Assembly (NCBI GenBank): GCA_033439765.1 | Contig: JAULSN010000001.1 | Coordinates: forward strand, 5,704,001-5,768,000 | Reading direction: 5' to 3' | Source of the DNA: Lasiosphaeria ovina | Taxonomy: Eukaryota; Ascomycota; Sordariomycetes; Sordariales; Lasiosphaeriaceae | DNA length: 64,000 nt | In this document: one piece after another, positions 21,094-33,540 of the stretch | Position numbering within the stretch: position 1 is the stretch's first letter | Layout: each line of letters opens with the position of its first letter | Program-made: the position numbers and the translations under genes | Notes under the pieces: model-generated | The model's database searches: none | Seen by the model: the letters and a program-made list of their open reading frames with translations, nothing else | Told to the model about the DNA's origin: nothing

Positions 21094-21460
21094 GCTTCTC
21101 CCGCGGCAAAGCTTAGCGGCTGGGCTTGATGTTTTTTCCTGAAAGATGGCGATAGTCGAGACGGGACCTGTGTAATGCAATGTTTTGATTTATGACTGGT
21201 CTGTTCCTTGCAAGCAACGGGTTACGCGAGACGACTTTTATGTTCTTTACAGTAGAGGATGAAACTATACTGGGGTTGGGGCCTAGTTTAGCTAGCCATC
21301 ACATCCGGAACGCTTTTGCTGAAATTAATAAAGTCTGTATTTGGTGTCTTTGACCATGCTCCAGATCCGAACCCACTTGATCACTGTCGACTGGAATTAC
21401 ATTTCCTGCCACAGCCACAAGTTATCCCATCCACATCCCGTCTCTCACCGTGCACACCCC
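21094..21460. other. Intergenic between convergent secreted-protein and ACR3 genes
   Basis: Short 3' region shared by convergent genes; AT-richer 21170-21350. Nothing recognised. Confidence 0.55.
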
Positions 21461-22858
21461 TCAGTCCTTCCACCCGCTCCTGCGCGCATACCACTTGACA
21501 AGATAAACCAGCGCCAACAACACCGGAACCTCCACCAGCGGCCCAACCGTCGCAGCAAGCGCCTGGTCCGAGTTCGGCCCAAACGCGGCCACCGCCACCG
21601 CAATCGCCAGCTCGAAATTATTGCTCGCGGCGGTAAACCCCTGCGTGACCGCAAACGGGTAACGAAACCCCATGCGGCGCGCCGTGGCAAGCGTCGCCAC
21701 AAACACGACACTGAAGTACACGACCAGCGGCGCGGCCACGCGCACCACGCCGACGGCCTGCGCGGCGACCCGCGCGCCCTGGCTCGCGAACAGCACCGTG
21801 ATGGTGAACAGCAGGCCTATGAGCGACCACGGCGCCGCCGCGCGCAGGAACACGGATTCGTACCGCTGCCAGCCGAGGACGCGGAGGAGGACGAGGCGGG
21901 TCAGCATGGCGGCGCCGAGCGGGATGCCGAGGAAGACGGCGACGCTGGTGGCCACGGTCGAGTAAGATATTTCGATTTTGGGGGAAGAGGGCGGGCTGAA
22001 GACGCGCAGGAAGAGCAGCGACACGGGCGCGAACAGGACCATCTGCAGCAGCGAGTTGACGGCTACCAGGATCGCACAGTAGTCGCCGTTGCCGCCTGCC
22101 TGTTTTTTGTGTGTCAGGGGTGTGTTTTGGGCAGGAGAAGAGGAAAAGGGGGGACGGACTAGGCTATTCCAGATTAACACCATCGCGATGCACCGCGCGA
22201 CGCCGACGAGGATGAGGCCCTGCCGCAGCTCGGGCTTGTTAGGTAGGAAGGCCCACGATAGAGCGAGCTGGGAGTTGTTAGTGGTAGTTTTATTTTGGTG
22301 TTTATCTGTGAAAAGGGGAAGGGCTCGGGTTTTACGCACCATGACCAGCGGCGCAACGATCCAATTGGCAAGCACGCTGAAGCCGAGCTGCACCCAGATC
22401 TGACGCTCGCGGAACACGCGGTGCAGTGTCTCGTACTGGACCTTGCACAGGATGGGGTACATCATGACGAGCAGGCCGATGGCTGTGATTTTGTCAGGAT
22501 GTGTACTAGCTGGGAGATGCAAAGAGTGAGCCGCACCGATGGGCAGCGAGACGCCGACAAAGGTGCCCTTCTGCAGCGCCGGGCCAACGTCCTTGACAAA
22601 ATTGCCCAGCAGGATCCCGAGGACCATGGCCAGGAAGATCCACACGGCGAGGAAGCGGTCGAGGAAGGCCAGCGCCTGGAACGCCGACAGCCTGTCGCCG
22701 CCATCGCCGTCGGGCAGCACTTCGACGGAAACGGGCTCCTGTTTCACCTGGCTTTCGACATCGCCGTTTGCTGCCGGTTCTGTGCCGGTGAGCTTGTCGT
22801 CGCTGTTTTGGACATCTCGACTCTTGGGTTGTTGCTGGGGCTCGCCGAGAGACGCCAT
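21461..22858 (-). CDS. ACR3: Arsenite efflux transporter ACR3
   Basis: Four exons: 22858-22537, 22482-22340, 22267-22160 and 22099-21461, 403 residues (yeast Acr3 is 404). The N-terminal 55 residues are hydrophilic; about ten membrane helices follow. ACR3-family segments visible: LSAFQALAFLDRFLAVWIFLA... start of helix 1, LPIAIGLLVMMYPILCKVQYE, WIVAPLVM-LALSWAFLPNKP, GVARCIAMVLIWN (the Cys of the conserved ARC motif that binds As(III)), NSLLQMVLFAP and FAVTQGFTAASNNFELAIAV. All three introns (54, 72 and 60 nt) are multiples of three and stop-free, so the unspliced locus is one open frame; intron 3 has a weak gtccgt donor. It exports arsenite/antimonite across the plasma membrane. It shares a 1.6 kb divergent promoter with CYP505. 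Confidence 0.95.
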   Translation of the reverse strand: MASLGEPQQQPKSRDVQNSDDKLTGTEPAANGDVESQVKQEPVSVEVLPDGDGGDRLSAFQALAFLDRFLAVWIFLAMVLGILLGNFVKDVGPALQKGTFVGVSLPIGAAHSLHLPASTHPDKITAIGLLVMMYPILCKVQYETLHRVFRERQIWVQLGFSVLANWIVAPLVMVRKTRALPLFTDKHQNKTTTNNSQLALSWAFLPNKPELRQGLILVGVARCIAMVLIWNSLVRPPFSSSPAQNTPLTHKKQAGGNGDYCAILVAVNSLLQMVLFAPVSLLFLRVFSPPSSPKIEISYSTVATSVAVFLGIPLGAAMLTRLVLLRVLGWQRYESVFLRAAAPWSLIGLLFTITVLFASQGARVAAQAVGVVRVAAPLVVYFSVVFVATLATARRMGFRYPFAVTQGFTAASNNFELAIAVAVAAFGPNSDQALAATVGPLVEVPVLLALVYLVKWYARRSGWKD

Positions 22859-24452
22859 TTGTTTACACTCTACGGCTTGAAAAGGGGGGACGGCTGGATG
22901 TCAGGGGCAGCAAGCAGGTGTCGGTTTGATGTCACGAAAAAAGAACAAGGCATAAACTAGAGACCCAAGTGGTGATAATGCCAAAGTAAAAGTCTAGAGT
23001 TGCCAAAGAAACAATAATCCATCTCTCCTGATCACTCTCTTTTCAGGGGAAGACGCCTCTCCCCGGGCAGCCAATCACAAGGGGGCAGTGACATGCTCTG
23101 TCTCGCTCCGTTCCCCGCCCGTGCAGCAGATCTCGTCGAGAAGGCTGCCAGCCCGATCGGCGCTAAAACACCAGCCAAGCCCGGGGAGGGAAAGCACGCT
23201 GTTTTAGCGCGAGAACCGCTATAACGTCGGCGCTGGAAAGTGAAACGGGCTTGCCAATTCCAACTTCCCGAATGCCTCTATCCCAGCCTCGGGTTCTCAG
23301 AGATTGAACAACGGAGATGCAGCGACGACGTCCCTGCCGGGATTCTCTTTGGGGACATTGATAGACAACTAGAACACGTTGCATTTCTGGGCACCTTCGT
23401 CGTCATATCTTATCTATCTCCTTCCTGGTCGCTGCAGTCGAGCCGGGTCTCGCTGTCGTGCTGCGTCAGGCGGGTGTTTGGGGGTCGGACGTTCCGCCGC
23501 TGCAGCAGCCGTATAAGACGCCGGTCCCGTCTACGGGCTGGCTTGCCGAGCTGCTGCTGCTACTATAGCCAGTCTGAAAGGTTTAGTCAGGTTTGTCATG
23601 CCGCGGGCGTTACTAAGGCTCTCAGCAACGGGAAGCAGGCTGCATGCATGCTGCACTGCAGGGCTGTATGGACCTAGCCTCGAATGGATCCAGGCTCGGC
23701 GTGTAGCGGCGCTGCGGCATGGCCTGGCCTGGCCTGCCGAGGTCGACCCACGTTCGGACCGGCAGGCCCCATATTTTGCATATTGCGGGCGGCATATTGT
23801 GTGAGGCTGTCGCAGGGTCTGATGACCCCGAATACCGACTGAGCACAGAACACGCCGCGAATGCTGAAAAGTTGTGCAACGTCTGGCGCAGAAAAGAAGC
23901 AGCCGTTACTAAGGCCTGTGTTGCATTGGCGATAATGCCGCTGCTCTGCTGCGATAATGGTACATGTTGAGATTGACGTCGTCATCTTTTCTTTTTTTTT
24001 GCTTCCTTCCTAGGTAGTCAAGGGATGGACGGAGACGGAGACGGAGACGGAGCAACCGCGCACACCGCGCATACTACCTATTACCTACCTGGGGCGGTTA
24101 TACTACCTAGCTATACCGCGTCATGTTGACACACGACGACAGCCTCGGCTCGGTCATGTCCTCGCCGGGCTTCTTGGTTGGACAGAGACGTGTAGACAGG
24201 CACTGTAGCCAGTCTGACACCTTTCGTGGCATGCCAGCCAGTCCAAGTATAAAATATCCGAGATGCCCTCCGGACTTGTCAACTCACAGCCAAGCCACCA
24301 AGCCGTGAGCAGTCGAGAGCCGACAGTCGACAGTCGACAGTCAGCAGTGACTTGCATCCATTGCTCTCAACCTTCTACTTCATTCACCTCTGGGTAGGTA
24401 CATGTACATACCTGATAGTAGGCATTGATAGGCGTCCAGCCCCCAGCCCAAC
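22859..24452. promoter_or_regulatory. Shared divergent promoter region of ACR3 and CYP505
   Basis: About 1.6 kb without coding structure. Repeats seen: (ggagac)4 at 24029-24052 and cgacagt units at 24324-24342 (gccgacagtcgacagtcgacagtc). Palindromic ctacctatta-cctacct strings near 24074. A TATA-like tataaaata is at 24248-24256, about 200 nt before the CYP505 ATG. Confidence 0.5.
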
Positions 24453-27400
24453 ATGTCTTGCCCATTCCACCACCCCTCGCCCCCCCTTGCCAAGCCCCAA
24501 GAGGAACACCCCCCCAAGGTCGATGCCGACGCCGACGTGGGCGAGGGCGAGCCCATCCCGCACCCGCCCGAGAAGTGGCTCGTCGGCAACATCCAGGAGC
24601 TAGACCCGTCCTTTGCCGTCAGCTCCTTCTGGCGCCTCGCCGAAATCTACGGCCCCATCTTCTCCCTCAATCTCGTCTCGCGCAAAGTAGTCATTGTATC
24701 CAACTTCGAGCTCATCAACGAGGTCTGCGACGACTCTCGCTTCGAAAAGTTTGTCAGCGGTCCGCAGGAGAGCGTCCGCGTTTTTGTCAAGAATGGTATG
24801 TCGTTGCCCCCTGACCGACCTGACACTGGCAATACTAACGCCTACCCCTGAACAGGCCTGTTTACTTCCTATAGCGACGAAGAGGTACACCCCTTACAAG
24901 CCCAAACTGCGTCCGCTTGATGATGACAGCCCGCGCTGACACGCATGAACGCAGGAATGGGGCATTGCGCACCGGACGCTGCTGCCCGTCTTCGGGCCCA
25001 TTCACGTGCGGCAGATGTACTCGCAGATGATGGACATACTGTCCCAGATGGTCCTCCGCTGGGACCGCTTCGGCCCCGACAACCGCATCAACTGCACCGA
25101 CGAATTCACCCGGTGAGCTCCAGACAAGGAAAAAAAAAAGAGGCCGAGACAGCGTCTAACATGATAATCTAGGCTCGCGTTCGACGTGATCGGTCTCTGT
25201 GCATTCAACTTCCGCTTCAACGCCTTCTACGGCGACGACATCCCGCTGTTCGCCAAGCAGATGGCCGAGACGCTCGTCGAGGCCGGCAAGCGGTCGAGCC
25301 GCCTGTGCATCGAGAACCAGCTGCGCTTCCAGAGCAAGAACCACATGATGGACAACATCCACGCCATGTGGAAGGTCTGCGACGACATCGTGGCCGAGCG
25401 CAAGGCGAACCCCCGCCCCGACGTCAACGACATCCTCAACGTCATGCTCCACGCCAAAGACCCCGTCACCGGCAAGGGCTTCACCGACGAGAACATTCGC
25501 TACCAGATGGCAACCTTTTTGGTAAGCCCCTCGAGGTGGAGGCTGAGTGCACCATTTTACTGATCGCGTGCTGATTTGTTAGGTCGCCGGCCACGACACA
25601 TCGGCGGGCACGCTGAACTTTCTGTGGTACAACCTGCTGCAGCACCCTGAAGCGCTGCAGAAGTGCTACGCCGAGGTGGACGCCGTGCTGGGCGACCGGC
25701 CGCTCGAGCTCGACGACGTGTCCAAGCTCAAGTACATCGAGGCATCGATCCGGGAGACGCTGCGGTACCTGGGGCCGATCCCAGCCCTCACTCGCCACGC
25801 CAAGGGCGGCAAGACGGTGCTGCTGGGCGGCAAGTACAAGGTCGGCCCCAGCGACGCCGTCATCGTCAACCTCAAGGGCCTGCACCACGACCCGGCCGTC
25901 TGGGGCGACGACGTCAACGAGTTCAAGCCCGAGCGCTTCCTCGACGGCGGCTTCGAGCGCCTGCCCCCCAACGCCTGGCGGCCCTTCGGCACCGGCGTGC
26001 GCTCGTGTATCGGCCGCTACCTCGCTGAGCAGGAGATCACCATGGCCGTGGCCCTGATCCTGCAGCGCTTCGTCATTGAGGCGGCCGACCCCGACTACCA
26101 GCTGAGTAAGTTTCACACAAACCAGCCCCCCCTGAAAGCGATACGGACGCGTGTAGCCTTGATACTGACAGCCCTTGTGTGTGTCTTCGCAGAGGTCAAG
26201 CCGACACTGACCATCAAGCCGGACGGCTTCTTCATCAAGGCGCGCCGCCGCCCGGGCAAAGGCCACCTCTTCACCTTCACCTTCACCGGCGGGCCGGCCC
26301 CGGCGCCACACCCTCCTGCCGACACCAGCAGCAAGCCCGACGCCAACAGCGGCAGCGGCAGCGGCAGCGGCAAGCCCATGGCCATCTACTACGGCGGCAA
26401 CACGGGGACGTGCAAATCCTTCGGCGAGGACCTGGAGACGGCGGCGCCCAACTACGGGCTGGCGGTGCCGCTGCAGGTGCAGAGCCTGGACGACGCCGTC
26501 GAGAACCTGCCGCGCGGCCGGCCCGTGGTCATCATCGCGTCGTCGTTCGAGGGCCTGCCCGCAGACAACGCGCGCAACTTTGTCGCCTGGCTCGAGGCCC
26601 GCGCCGCTGCACCCGGCAATTCGACTCTATTAGCCGGCGTCGAGTACACCGTCTTCGGCGCGGGGAACCGCGACTGGGCCGCCACGTTCCACCGCGTGCC
26701 GCGGCTCATCGACGGGCTTCTCGAGCAGCTGGGCGCTACGCGGCTGTTCCCGGCCGGGTTTGTCGATGCCGGCCGTGATATTGTCGGGCCGTTCGAGGAG
26801 TGGAAGGCCGGTCTGTTTGCACGGCTGCGCGAGGTTGGGGGTGTCACGGCCGCGGTTAAGACGGATGAGATGCGTGTGGATATCTCGCACCCTGATACGC
26901 CGTCGAAGCTGGCGGGCGAGCCTGTTTCCGAGGGCCTCGTGCTGCTTAATAAGGTCCTCGCCGAGCAGGGCGTCGGCCCCGAGAAGCGTCAGATGGACGT
27001 GCTGCTGCCGCCCGGGGTTGAGTATCGGAGCGGTAGGTCTTTCTGTCCCCTCTTACCCCTTTCCCCTGGGTTGTCTGTATGGACGCTGACTCTGTTTGCA
27101 GGCGACTACCTTGCCGTTCAACCATTTAACCCGCGAGAGTCGGTCGCCCGCGTGCTGAACCGGTTCGGGCTGCACCCCGACGACCTGGCGACAGTGACTG
27201 GCACCACCAAGGAGCACCTCAAGGTAAGCTTCCCCACACCACCAGCATTTTACCGAGAGTCAACTAACCTTGCCATGTAAACAGTCGCCCGCCGGCAACC
27301 CCGTATCCGTCTACGAGCTGATCAGCACGCGCGTCGAGCTGGCCACGCCAGCCTCGCAGCGGCAGGTCGCCACGCTCGCCAGCCTGTCGCAGAGCGCCGA

Positions 27401-28361
27401 TGCGGAGCGCCTCGGCGCACTGGCCTCGGACGACACACTCTACAGCAAGGAAGTGCTCGGCAAGCGCTTCTCCATCATCGACCTGCTCGAGGACTTCCCG
27501 TCGTGCGCCCTCTCCTTCGCCAGCTACCTCGACATGCTCTCGCCGCTGGCGCCGCGGCAGTACTCCATCTCGTCGTCGCCGCTGGCGCAGCAGGCCGTGC
27601 CCGCCGCCTCGACTGCTTTCTCTGTCTCCTCATCATCATCCCAGGACAACAAAGCCAGCCTGACCGCGACACTGACGTACGACGTGTACTCCGGCCCGTC
27701 CCTCAGCCACCCACCGGTCCCCTTCCGCGGCGTCGCATCCAGCTACCTCGCCTCCTTGCTCCCAGGATCCCGCCTGCGCTGCTTCGTGCGCGGCACCAAC
27801 GCGGCGGCCAAGTTCCGGCTGCCGGCAGACCCGACGGCGCCGGTCATCATGGTGGCCGCGGGCACGGGCATCGCGCCGATGCGCGCATTCATCCAGGACC
27901 GCGCGGCCATCGCGTCCGCGCGCCCCGGTGGCGCGAGAGCCGTGCTCGGCCCCGCGTTTCTCTACTACGGCTGCCGCGACCACGCGTCAGATTTCTTGTA
28001 CGCCGACGAGCTCGCCGCGTGGCAGGCGCAGGGCGTCGTCACGGTCCGCGTGGCGTTTTCACGGAATCCTCCCCCCACATCTCCCACATCGTCTTCTCCC
28101 TCTGAGGATGGTGGACAATACGCGCAAGGCCACGTCGACGAGCTGCTGTGGCGCGACCGCGATGTGTTGAGGCCGCTGTTCCACGACCATGCGGACGCGC
28201 GCATCCTCGTGTGCGGCAGCGCGGCCAGGCTCAGCCGGACTACGGCGGAGACGTGTCTGAAGATCTACCAGGAGGCGCACCCGGACCAGACGCGCGCGCA
28301 GGCTGAGGTGTGGCTGCAACGGCAGAAGGAGGACAGGTATGTTAGCGATGTTTTTGGCTAG
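24453..28361 (+). CDS. CYP505: CYP505 self-sufficient P450 / NADPH reductase fusion (P450foxy type)
   Basis: Eight exons: 24453-24795, 24856-24884, 24955-25112, 25173-25521, 25583-26105, 26193-27032, 27102-27223 and 27285-28361, 1146 residues. P450 part (1-470): I-helix AGHDTSAG (295-302), ExxR E351-T-L-R354, heme motif FGTGVRSCIGR with Cys435. A short linker with Gly-Ser repeats (GSGSGSGKP) leads to the FMN domain (MAIYYGGNTGTCKSFGEDL, VIIASSFEGLPADNARNF, YTVFGAGNRDW), FAD domain (RQYSISSSPL) and NADPH site (GTGIAPMRAFIQDR, YYGCRDHASDFLY, ILVCGSAARLS) ending DRYVSDVFG, as in all CPR-like domains. Such enzymes hydroxylate fatty acids at omega-1 to omega-3 at the ER or in cytosol without a separate reductase. 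An extra Ser/Asp-rich insert sits in the FAD domain and PPPTSPTSSSPSED in the NADP domain. Confidence 0.97.
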
Positions 28362-28823
28362 GGGGCTTGTTGTGTTTTTGTCTTTGTTGTTCGGGTTGGG
28401 TTCTCTCTCTTCTATCTTCTGTCTTGCGTCTTTGGGGGGAGGTGGAACAGGGGTTGGTCTGGGAGGATGTTGGAATGGGGTTTGGTGGCATGGCAATGTG
28501 AGATGACAGGGTGGTCTGGGAGGAATACATGAAAACGAGGCAGACCTGGGGTTAATATCGATATAATTGACAGTAGCGCGCACTTGAATTTTCTTGGTCT
28601 GCCACGTCGTCCAAGTTGCATGTGCCCGTTTTCTTGTTCAATAAAAGACAGTCTCCTATTTCTGTTAAATCGTCAATTAAAGTAAGGATATGACAATATT
28701 ATCAACTCTGAGTTATCGTTATCAACCCTCAAAATGCCAGACATGCAAAAACAAGCACACACACAAAGAGACAGAAACAGAAACAAAAAGGGAGAGACAG
28801 ACTCAAAAAAAGAAAAGCTCATC
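28362..28823. other. Intergenic, A-rich near tRNA-Ser
   Basis: 28640-28815 is AT-rich with a purine-rich tract of short a-runs (acacacaaagagacagaaacagaaac). On the minus strand the T runs at 28805-28815 form the Pol III terminator of the tRNA. Confidence 0.6.
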
Positions 28824-28946
28824 CATCACCTACAGGATTCGAACCTGTGCGTCCGAAGACACGGCCTAGTATGCATGCACGTCCCTTGTTGAAGAGGAGA
28901 CGGGTGGGATAGCAGGGGCGCACGTTAACCACTCCGTCAAAGTGAC
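28824..28946 (-). tRNA. tRNA-Ser(GCU), intron-containing
   Basis: Acceptor stem GTCACTT/AGGTGAT with discriminator G; D stem ACG/CGT with loop GAGTGGTTAA (A box); anticodon loop CTGCTA reads GCU; variable arm GTGTC-TTCG-GACGC typical of a class II tRNA; T arm ACAGG-TTCGAAT-CCTGT (B box). An intron of about 42 nt follows position 37. The anticodon stem CGCCC/GGCCG has one C-C mismatch in the middle. A T-rich Pol III terminator follows at 28805-28815. Confidence 0.88.
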
Positions 28947-31900
28947 TTTTTTTGTCTTGCTTGTTTGATGCAAGAAGTTTTGTCTCCACAAGTCCATGTA
29001 GCCGAGGAGCTTGACCCCTAGCTTTTGGCTTGTGAGGACCTGAGGTTTGTTTGTTGCGTTGCTCGCAGGGCATATTTTTCAAGATTGTATATAGATATCC
29101 GGGCATAATGCTTAATTGTGTTCATTTTAATGTGTGAATGGTGATGTATATATATGTTATTTCACTTCGGTGATAGATCTAACTGTGGAAAAAAATCGCT
29201 CCAAGAGTAGACGCAATAAAACAAAACAAATATATATACCTGTCAGAATGTGCATCTTTAGTTACCCGGACGTACCTCTGATCTTTCCATTGCCGGCATG
29301 GCTAATGCTCCAGTGCATCCAGGACGACAATTTGTTGACTCTACCGTCCCGAGCCGGCGATGTTCTGCACTGCACCCCACGTCTTGGCAACGCCCCCTTT
29401 TCCCCTTTTTCGCACGTTCCTAGTGGCGCTTACAGTACTTCAATTCCACAAGGCAGCGCGTCAACGCATCGACGGCGCCAGAGTCTACTGCGTATTCTAG
29501 TCTTGTTGGTTCAGACGAGCCCGTCTGTCTGTCAGCAGCGGCGCTTGAGTTTTTTGCGTTTTTTGCCTTGTTCAGACGGCATGGCAGTACGGATACGCAC
29601 ACAGAGAACATTGCGCATCGTGAGCGCGGTACGTAGACGACGAGGCTGGCGTCGATTATAGGTAAGCCTCTGCATCCTGGCACGACACGACACAGCAGCA
29701 AAAGAGGCGTCCGCATCTGAGACATGTATATGCTGCCTTTTTTTTGCTGTCCCGACTGGTGCACGCCGCGGAGAGATAGGTAAGTGAGTCTGTCTGGGAT
29801 AGGCCACAGATAGCGCCCCTCTCGTCTGCCCGGAACCCCCGAGGTTGTGTCTGCCAATCCGCAGACGACGGTGTCTTGAATTGTAGATGCTTGCTCCGGA
29901 TATCCCATCAAAGCACTCTCGCCGCCGCAGTGACATGGCTACCTACGCATACTCCAAGGACCGCTGCAGCAGCAACCGGGTCGGCATACCACGCCCACCG
30001 ACCTACAGTGTCCCGTCCCGTCAATCGCACCGCGGCCATGTCCCGGCCTCAACGGCAGTTGGAGAGGCTGCCTGCATCCCTCCCTCCCCCCTCACGTATG
30101 TACAGAGTAAAAACCACTCGTGTCGGAAAGGGGGGACCCTCCATGCAGACAGCACACGAGCTCAATGAAGCCGGTGTGGACGGGCAGCCATTGAGGTGTC
30201 GTGTCCAGGTTGTCGTGTGCGGTGGGACATGCAAAACTAATGCAGGCGCTCCCGCATTCGGGTGCACAGTGATTTGATGGTTTCCGACGTTTGTCTGTCG
30301 TCGAGGCCTCTCAGCTTTTTCCATCCTTTTTTATTTAATTGCATCTGGTTTGATCTTGATCTTCTTTCGATGCAAGTTCGTCGTCCACTGAATTGAGATT
30401 TGCAAAACTTATTTTTAGCGTGCTGTACCCCCTAATAGAGGCCCCAAGCTCGCGTTTCACGAGGCCAAGTCGGGACAGGGAGTGCATTTGGAACACGCGC
30501 CATATCCCAAATGAGGCATCATCTGCTAAAGGGGCCCGCTGCACTTGGGCTGTCATGTTTTGGACCTGCCCGTTCCCCAAGAGGTCGTTGGCTCACGTGA
30601 AAGGGAGCCTTAGCTGCAAAGCGCAAGCTAGGCCCAGCGACTCGCTGCGAGAATTTAGTTACGTGGTGGGAATGAATGCCGGCCAGCGCATCGCGCAGCC
30701 ACTTTTCAGCTGGGCTCGGGCGGCGGCGGCGGGCGGCGGCGGCGGCGGACGGCTTCTTCTTGAACCCCGACACCCGTCCATCGATGACTTGCTGCCCGCA
30801 GAAAAGATTCGACGAGCGGGAGTGCTGGGCCTGGATGACGTCGCTGGGTTCCGTTGGCGGTGGGGGGCGGGGTTGAACTCGTTTTGATTACGGAATACCT
30901 CACACCCGACGAGATCTTCCTCCACCAACGTCCTGGGAAATAACCTGGAAAACTGTGGAACGGCGGGGAGAAATCTTTGGGGTTACTCCGTGCATCACCT
31001 CTGCCGTTATTAACTTTTGCAAAAAATGGCGGGCGGGTTGGACGAGCCGTACACACGTGGCTACCACATCTTTTGTTGGCCGTGTCGCTGCTGGTAATCG
31101 TTGATCGTTAATCGCACGTTTTCTGTCGCCCTTTCGAGCCCTCCCAACAACACGCCGCTCAATTGGCCAGGAAGCTTCCTCCGATGGAGGGTTCCGATCT
31201 TGGGCCCGTGCTGCTGGATCCGTTGGCTATACCAAGGTTGTTTGATGTTCACCTCGACCCATCTTTTCTGCGGTAATCCTTATTTGTCGTCATTTCCTGG
31301 CCCAACAGTGGAGTAGGGACACGCTGGATCAGACTAGGTTCGACGTGGTAAAAAAAACTAAAGAAAGCCAGCTTTTGATTCGGCCTTTAGTCTGCGAATG
31401 TATTGAAAGCCCTTTACTACTATGTATGCATTCCAAGCTGGGGTGTAGGGCTCTAATAATTAAGGTAGGTAACTACCTACTTTAGTTTATATGGCTATTT
31501 CCCGCCTCGGACATAACCCTCTAGAGTGAAGCCTTTAGGGCTTATAACGTCTAGTTAATAACATTCAGGGATGGGCCATCCAAACAATTTTTGTTACTCT
31601 GGTGATTCTCAGTCCTTCCTCCCAACTCACTAGTTCGTCTATCGCGCGTCCATGTCCCTTGTGTTGATAGACACTGGAGTGGAGCGAGTGATGCAGAGCT
31701 TGACTCGAGCTTTGTCCGCTTCACCGCTGGCCGGCGCCTTGGCGCCAGGAGGTGTTCAGACCTCACAGTACTGTAAGCCGCGAACCCCTTTCACTCTCAC
31801 TTTCTAAGCAGACGCATTCTCCAAAACCCGCATCCTAAAAGAAAGCAAGCATACCCCGGACAAACCAACGCCGGCTTAGCTCAGCTTCAGCTCCAGCTGC

Positions 31901-33540
31901 TTCACCAGGCGGATCCTCTACCAGTTTTTGACGCGCCCGTCCGCGGCCGGCCACAAGATCCGGCCGGTCCAGCGTCTGATACGGAATTGGAAGGGGCACA
32001 TCGATTGGGCATGATCTGACGAGAGGCTCGCGCCCACCGCACGCTGCTGCTCCTGCTGCACTCGCTGCACGCTGTGTCCTGCGTCCTGCAAGCTGTTGCG
32101 GACCAGGAGACTCCCAGCCCTCCAGACCGAGCCCCGAATTCGCTCATTATGTTGAGATGGACGGCGGATGACCGTTGTCTCGCCTAATGTGTTTCCGGTT
32201 TGTCATCAAGCTTTGAGCTGCCCAGGAGCCCTGGCCCGTTTCTTGCTCTTTGTCGGGTGCCGTGAACCACCCCGCCTGCCTAACACAGTGCACATCAAAG
32301 AATACCGACATCCAGGACTTCCCACCGGCGAGGCTAGGTGCGTACGTAGGCATGTAGTAACATTTGGGTTCAAGTTGAGTTTAGACACCACACGTTCGTC
32401 TCGAGTTAGCCCAACGTTAATATTCACGTCCCATTTGGCTGTCCACCACGTTTCGTGCTCGCAGTCCCATCCTCCTGTGGCTGCCATGCTCATCAGGAGT
32501 CCAGTACACCGTAGCGAGCCAAGAAAGGCGTGAGATGTAGCCCAGTGCAAAGAAGATGTTCCAACCCCCATTGATGGGAACGCCGCCCCCGGTCATCTCC
32601 CTGGCTGCCGGCTTGCCTATGACTCTGTCACCCCAGGACCCATCGCAATCCTTCCGTAACATGATGTGCGCAGGCCCTCAGGCTCTCACCGTGTAAGGTA
32701 TCTGTAGGGCAAATAGGGAATGAGATCTGATGGGGAATGGACCCAGCAGCGCACGATCGACAACGTCAATTGCATCTTGAGGAAGGTGCTCCTTCCATTG
32801 CTGCTGCTGCCGCTGCGGGTTGGCAGCCTGGCCGCTGTACCGTTGGCCGCTGCCGCTATAGCTCTTGCCCTTCTCGCTCCTAGACTTGCATCATCCTGCT
32901 GTCAAACCGCAGAGTTGGAAAGACCGAGCCGGCAATCTCCACCAAAGGGGGGCAACGTTCAGCGAGTCAGGCTTAGCTCGACCGGAGCTCGATATTAAAA
33001 AAGAAAAGCACTGGATATTAGAAACCGAGCCTGCCCTGATCTGCCCTGGGTGGTCCTGCAACGCAGCCCGCTGCCCGCAGCCGCCGCTCAGCTCAGGTCG
33101 ATTCTAGACTAGACCCCCCCGCTGCCTGCCTCCTCACTCGCGCATTTGAACGCACCAGTTTTTTTTCTTGCTTTTTGGTTCTGCCACTGGTTTACCTTAC
33201 CTACGGTATCTGCGACCTCCCGACGAGAACCTGCCGCGATCCAAGGAAGAAAAAATGTTTTGAGTGCCCTGCCCTGCCTTGGACAGACGGATCAGCGCAG
33301 TCGCAGGCCAGAGCCAAAGGAATCCCCGGCCGACGGCAGAGGCGGCATAGCAATCTAGAACAGGCCCTGACCCCTGCTCTGGTTACGCTGTGCTGACACT
33401 TTTGGCTGTTCGCCTGAAGCCCAACGTACTGGTTTCCGGCAAGCCGACTCGGCTGTCTGGCGAACCACGTCTTCCCACGAGACGGACAACTGGGTGCGGC
33501 GGGTCGGACTGTGCCCCGTCGATCTGGTCCTGGCCATGAG
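28947..33540. other. Long intergenic stretch (4.6 kb)
   Basis: No gene with splice structure or codon pattern recognised. AT-rich at 29100-29260 and 31340-31590; (ggc)n-rich 30718-30750; a fragment of the inverted-repeat family at 31505-31583 (separate entry). 33000-33540 is CT-rich and probably leader of the gene at 33541. Confidence 0.45.
31505..31583. mobile_element. Decayed terminal fragment of the 58-kb inverted-repeat family
   Basis: The end cttataacgtctagttaataacattcagggat matches cttggaacgtcccccgctaacaaacattcagggat at 58731-58765, differing mainly by C-to-T changes. Upstream gtgaagcctttagggctta resembles the inner gagaaaccttacggcgag. Probably a C-to-T-decayed MITE fragment. Confidence 0.4.

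Noticed and set aside
30393..30887. 164-codon plus-strand frame
   Set aside because: Includes a (ggc)n tract read as Ala/Gly runs; no start context or motif.
31872..31900. ggcttagctcag string resembling a tRNA A box
   Set aside because: No matching B box, acceptor stem or T arm follows.
28362..33540. Possible biosynthetic cluster downstream of CYP505
   Set aside because: The 5 kb after CYP505 holds only a tRNA and relics; no synthase, transporter or regulator nearby supports a cluster.
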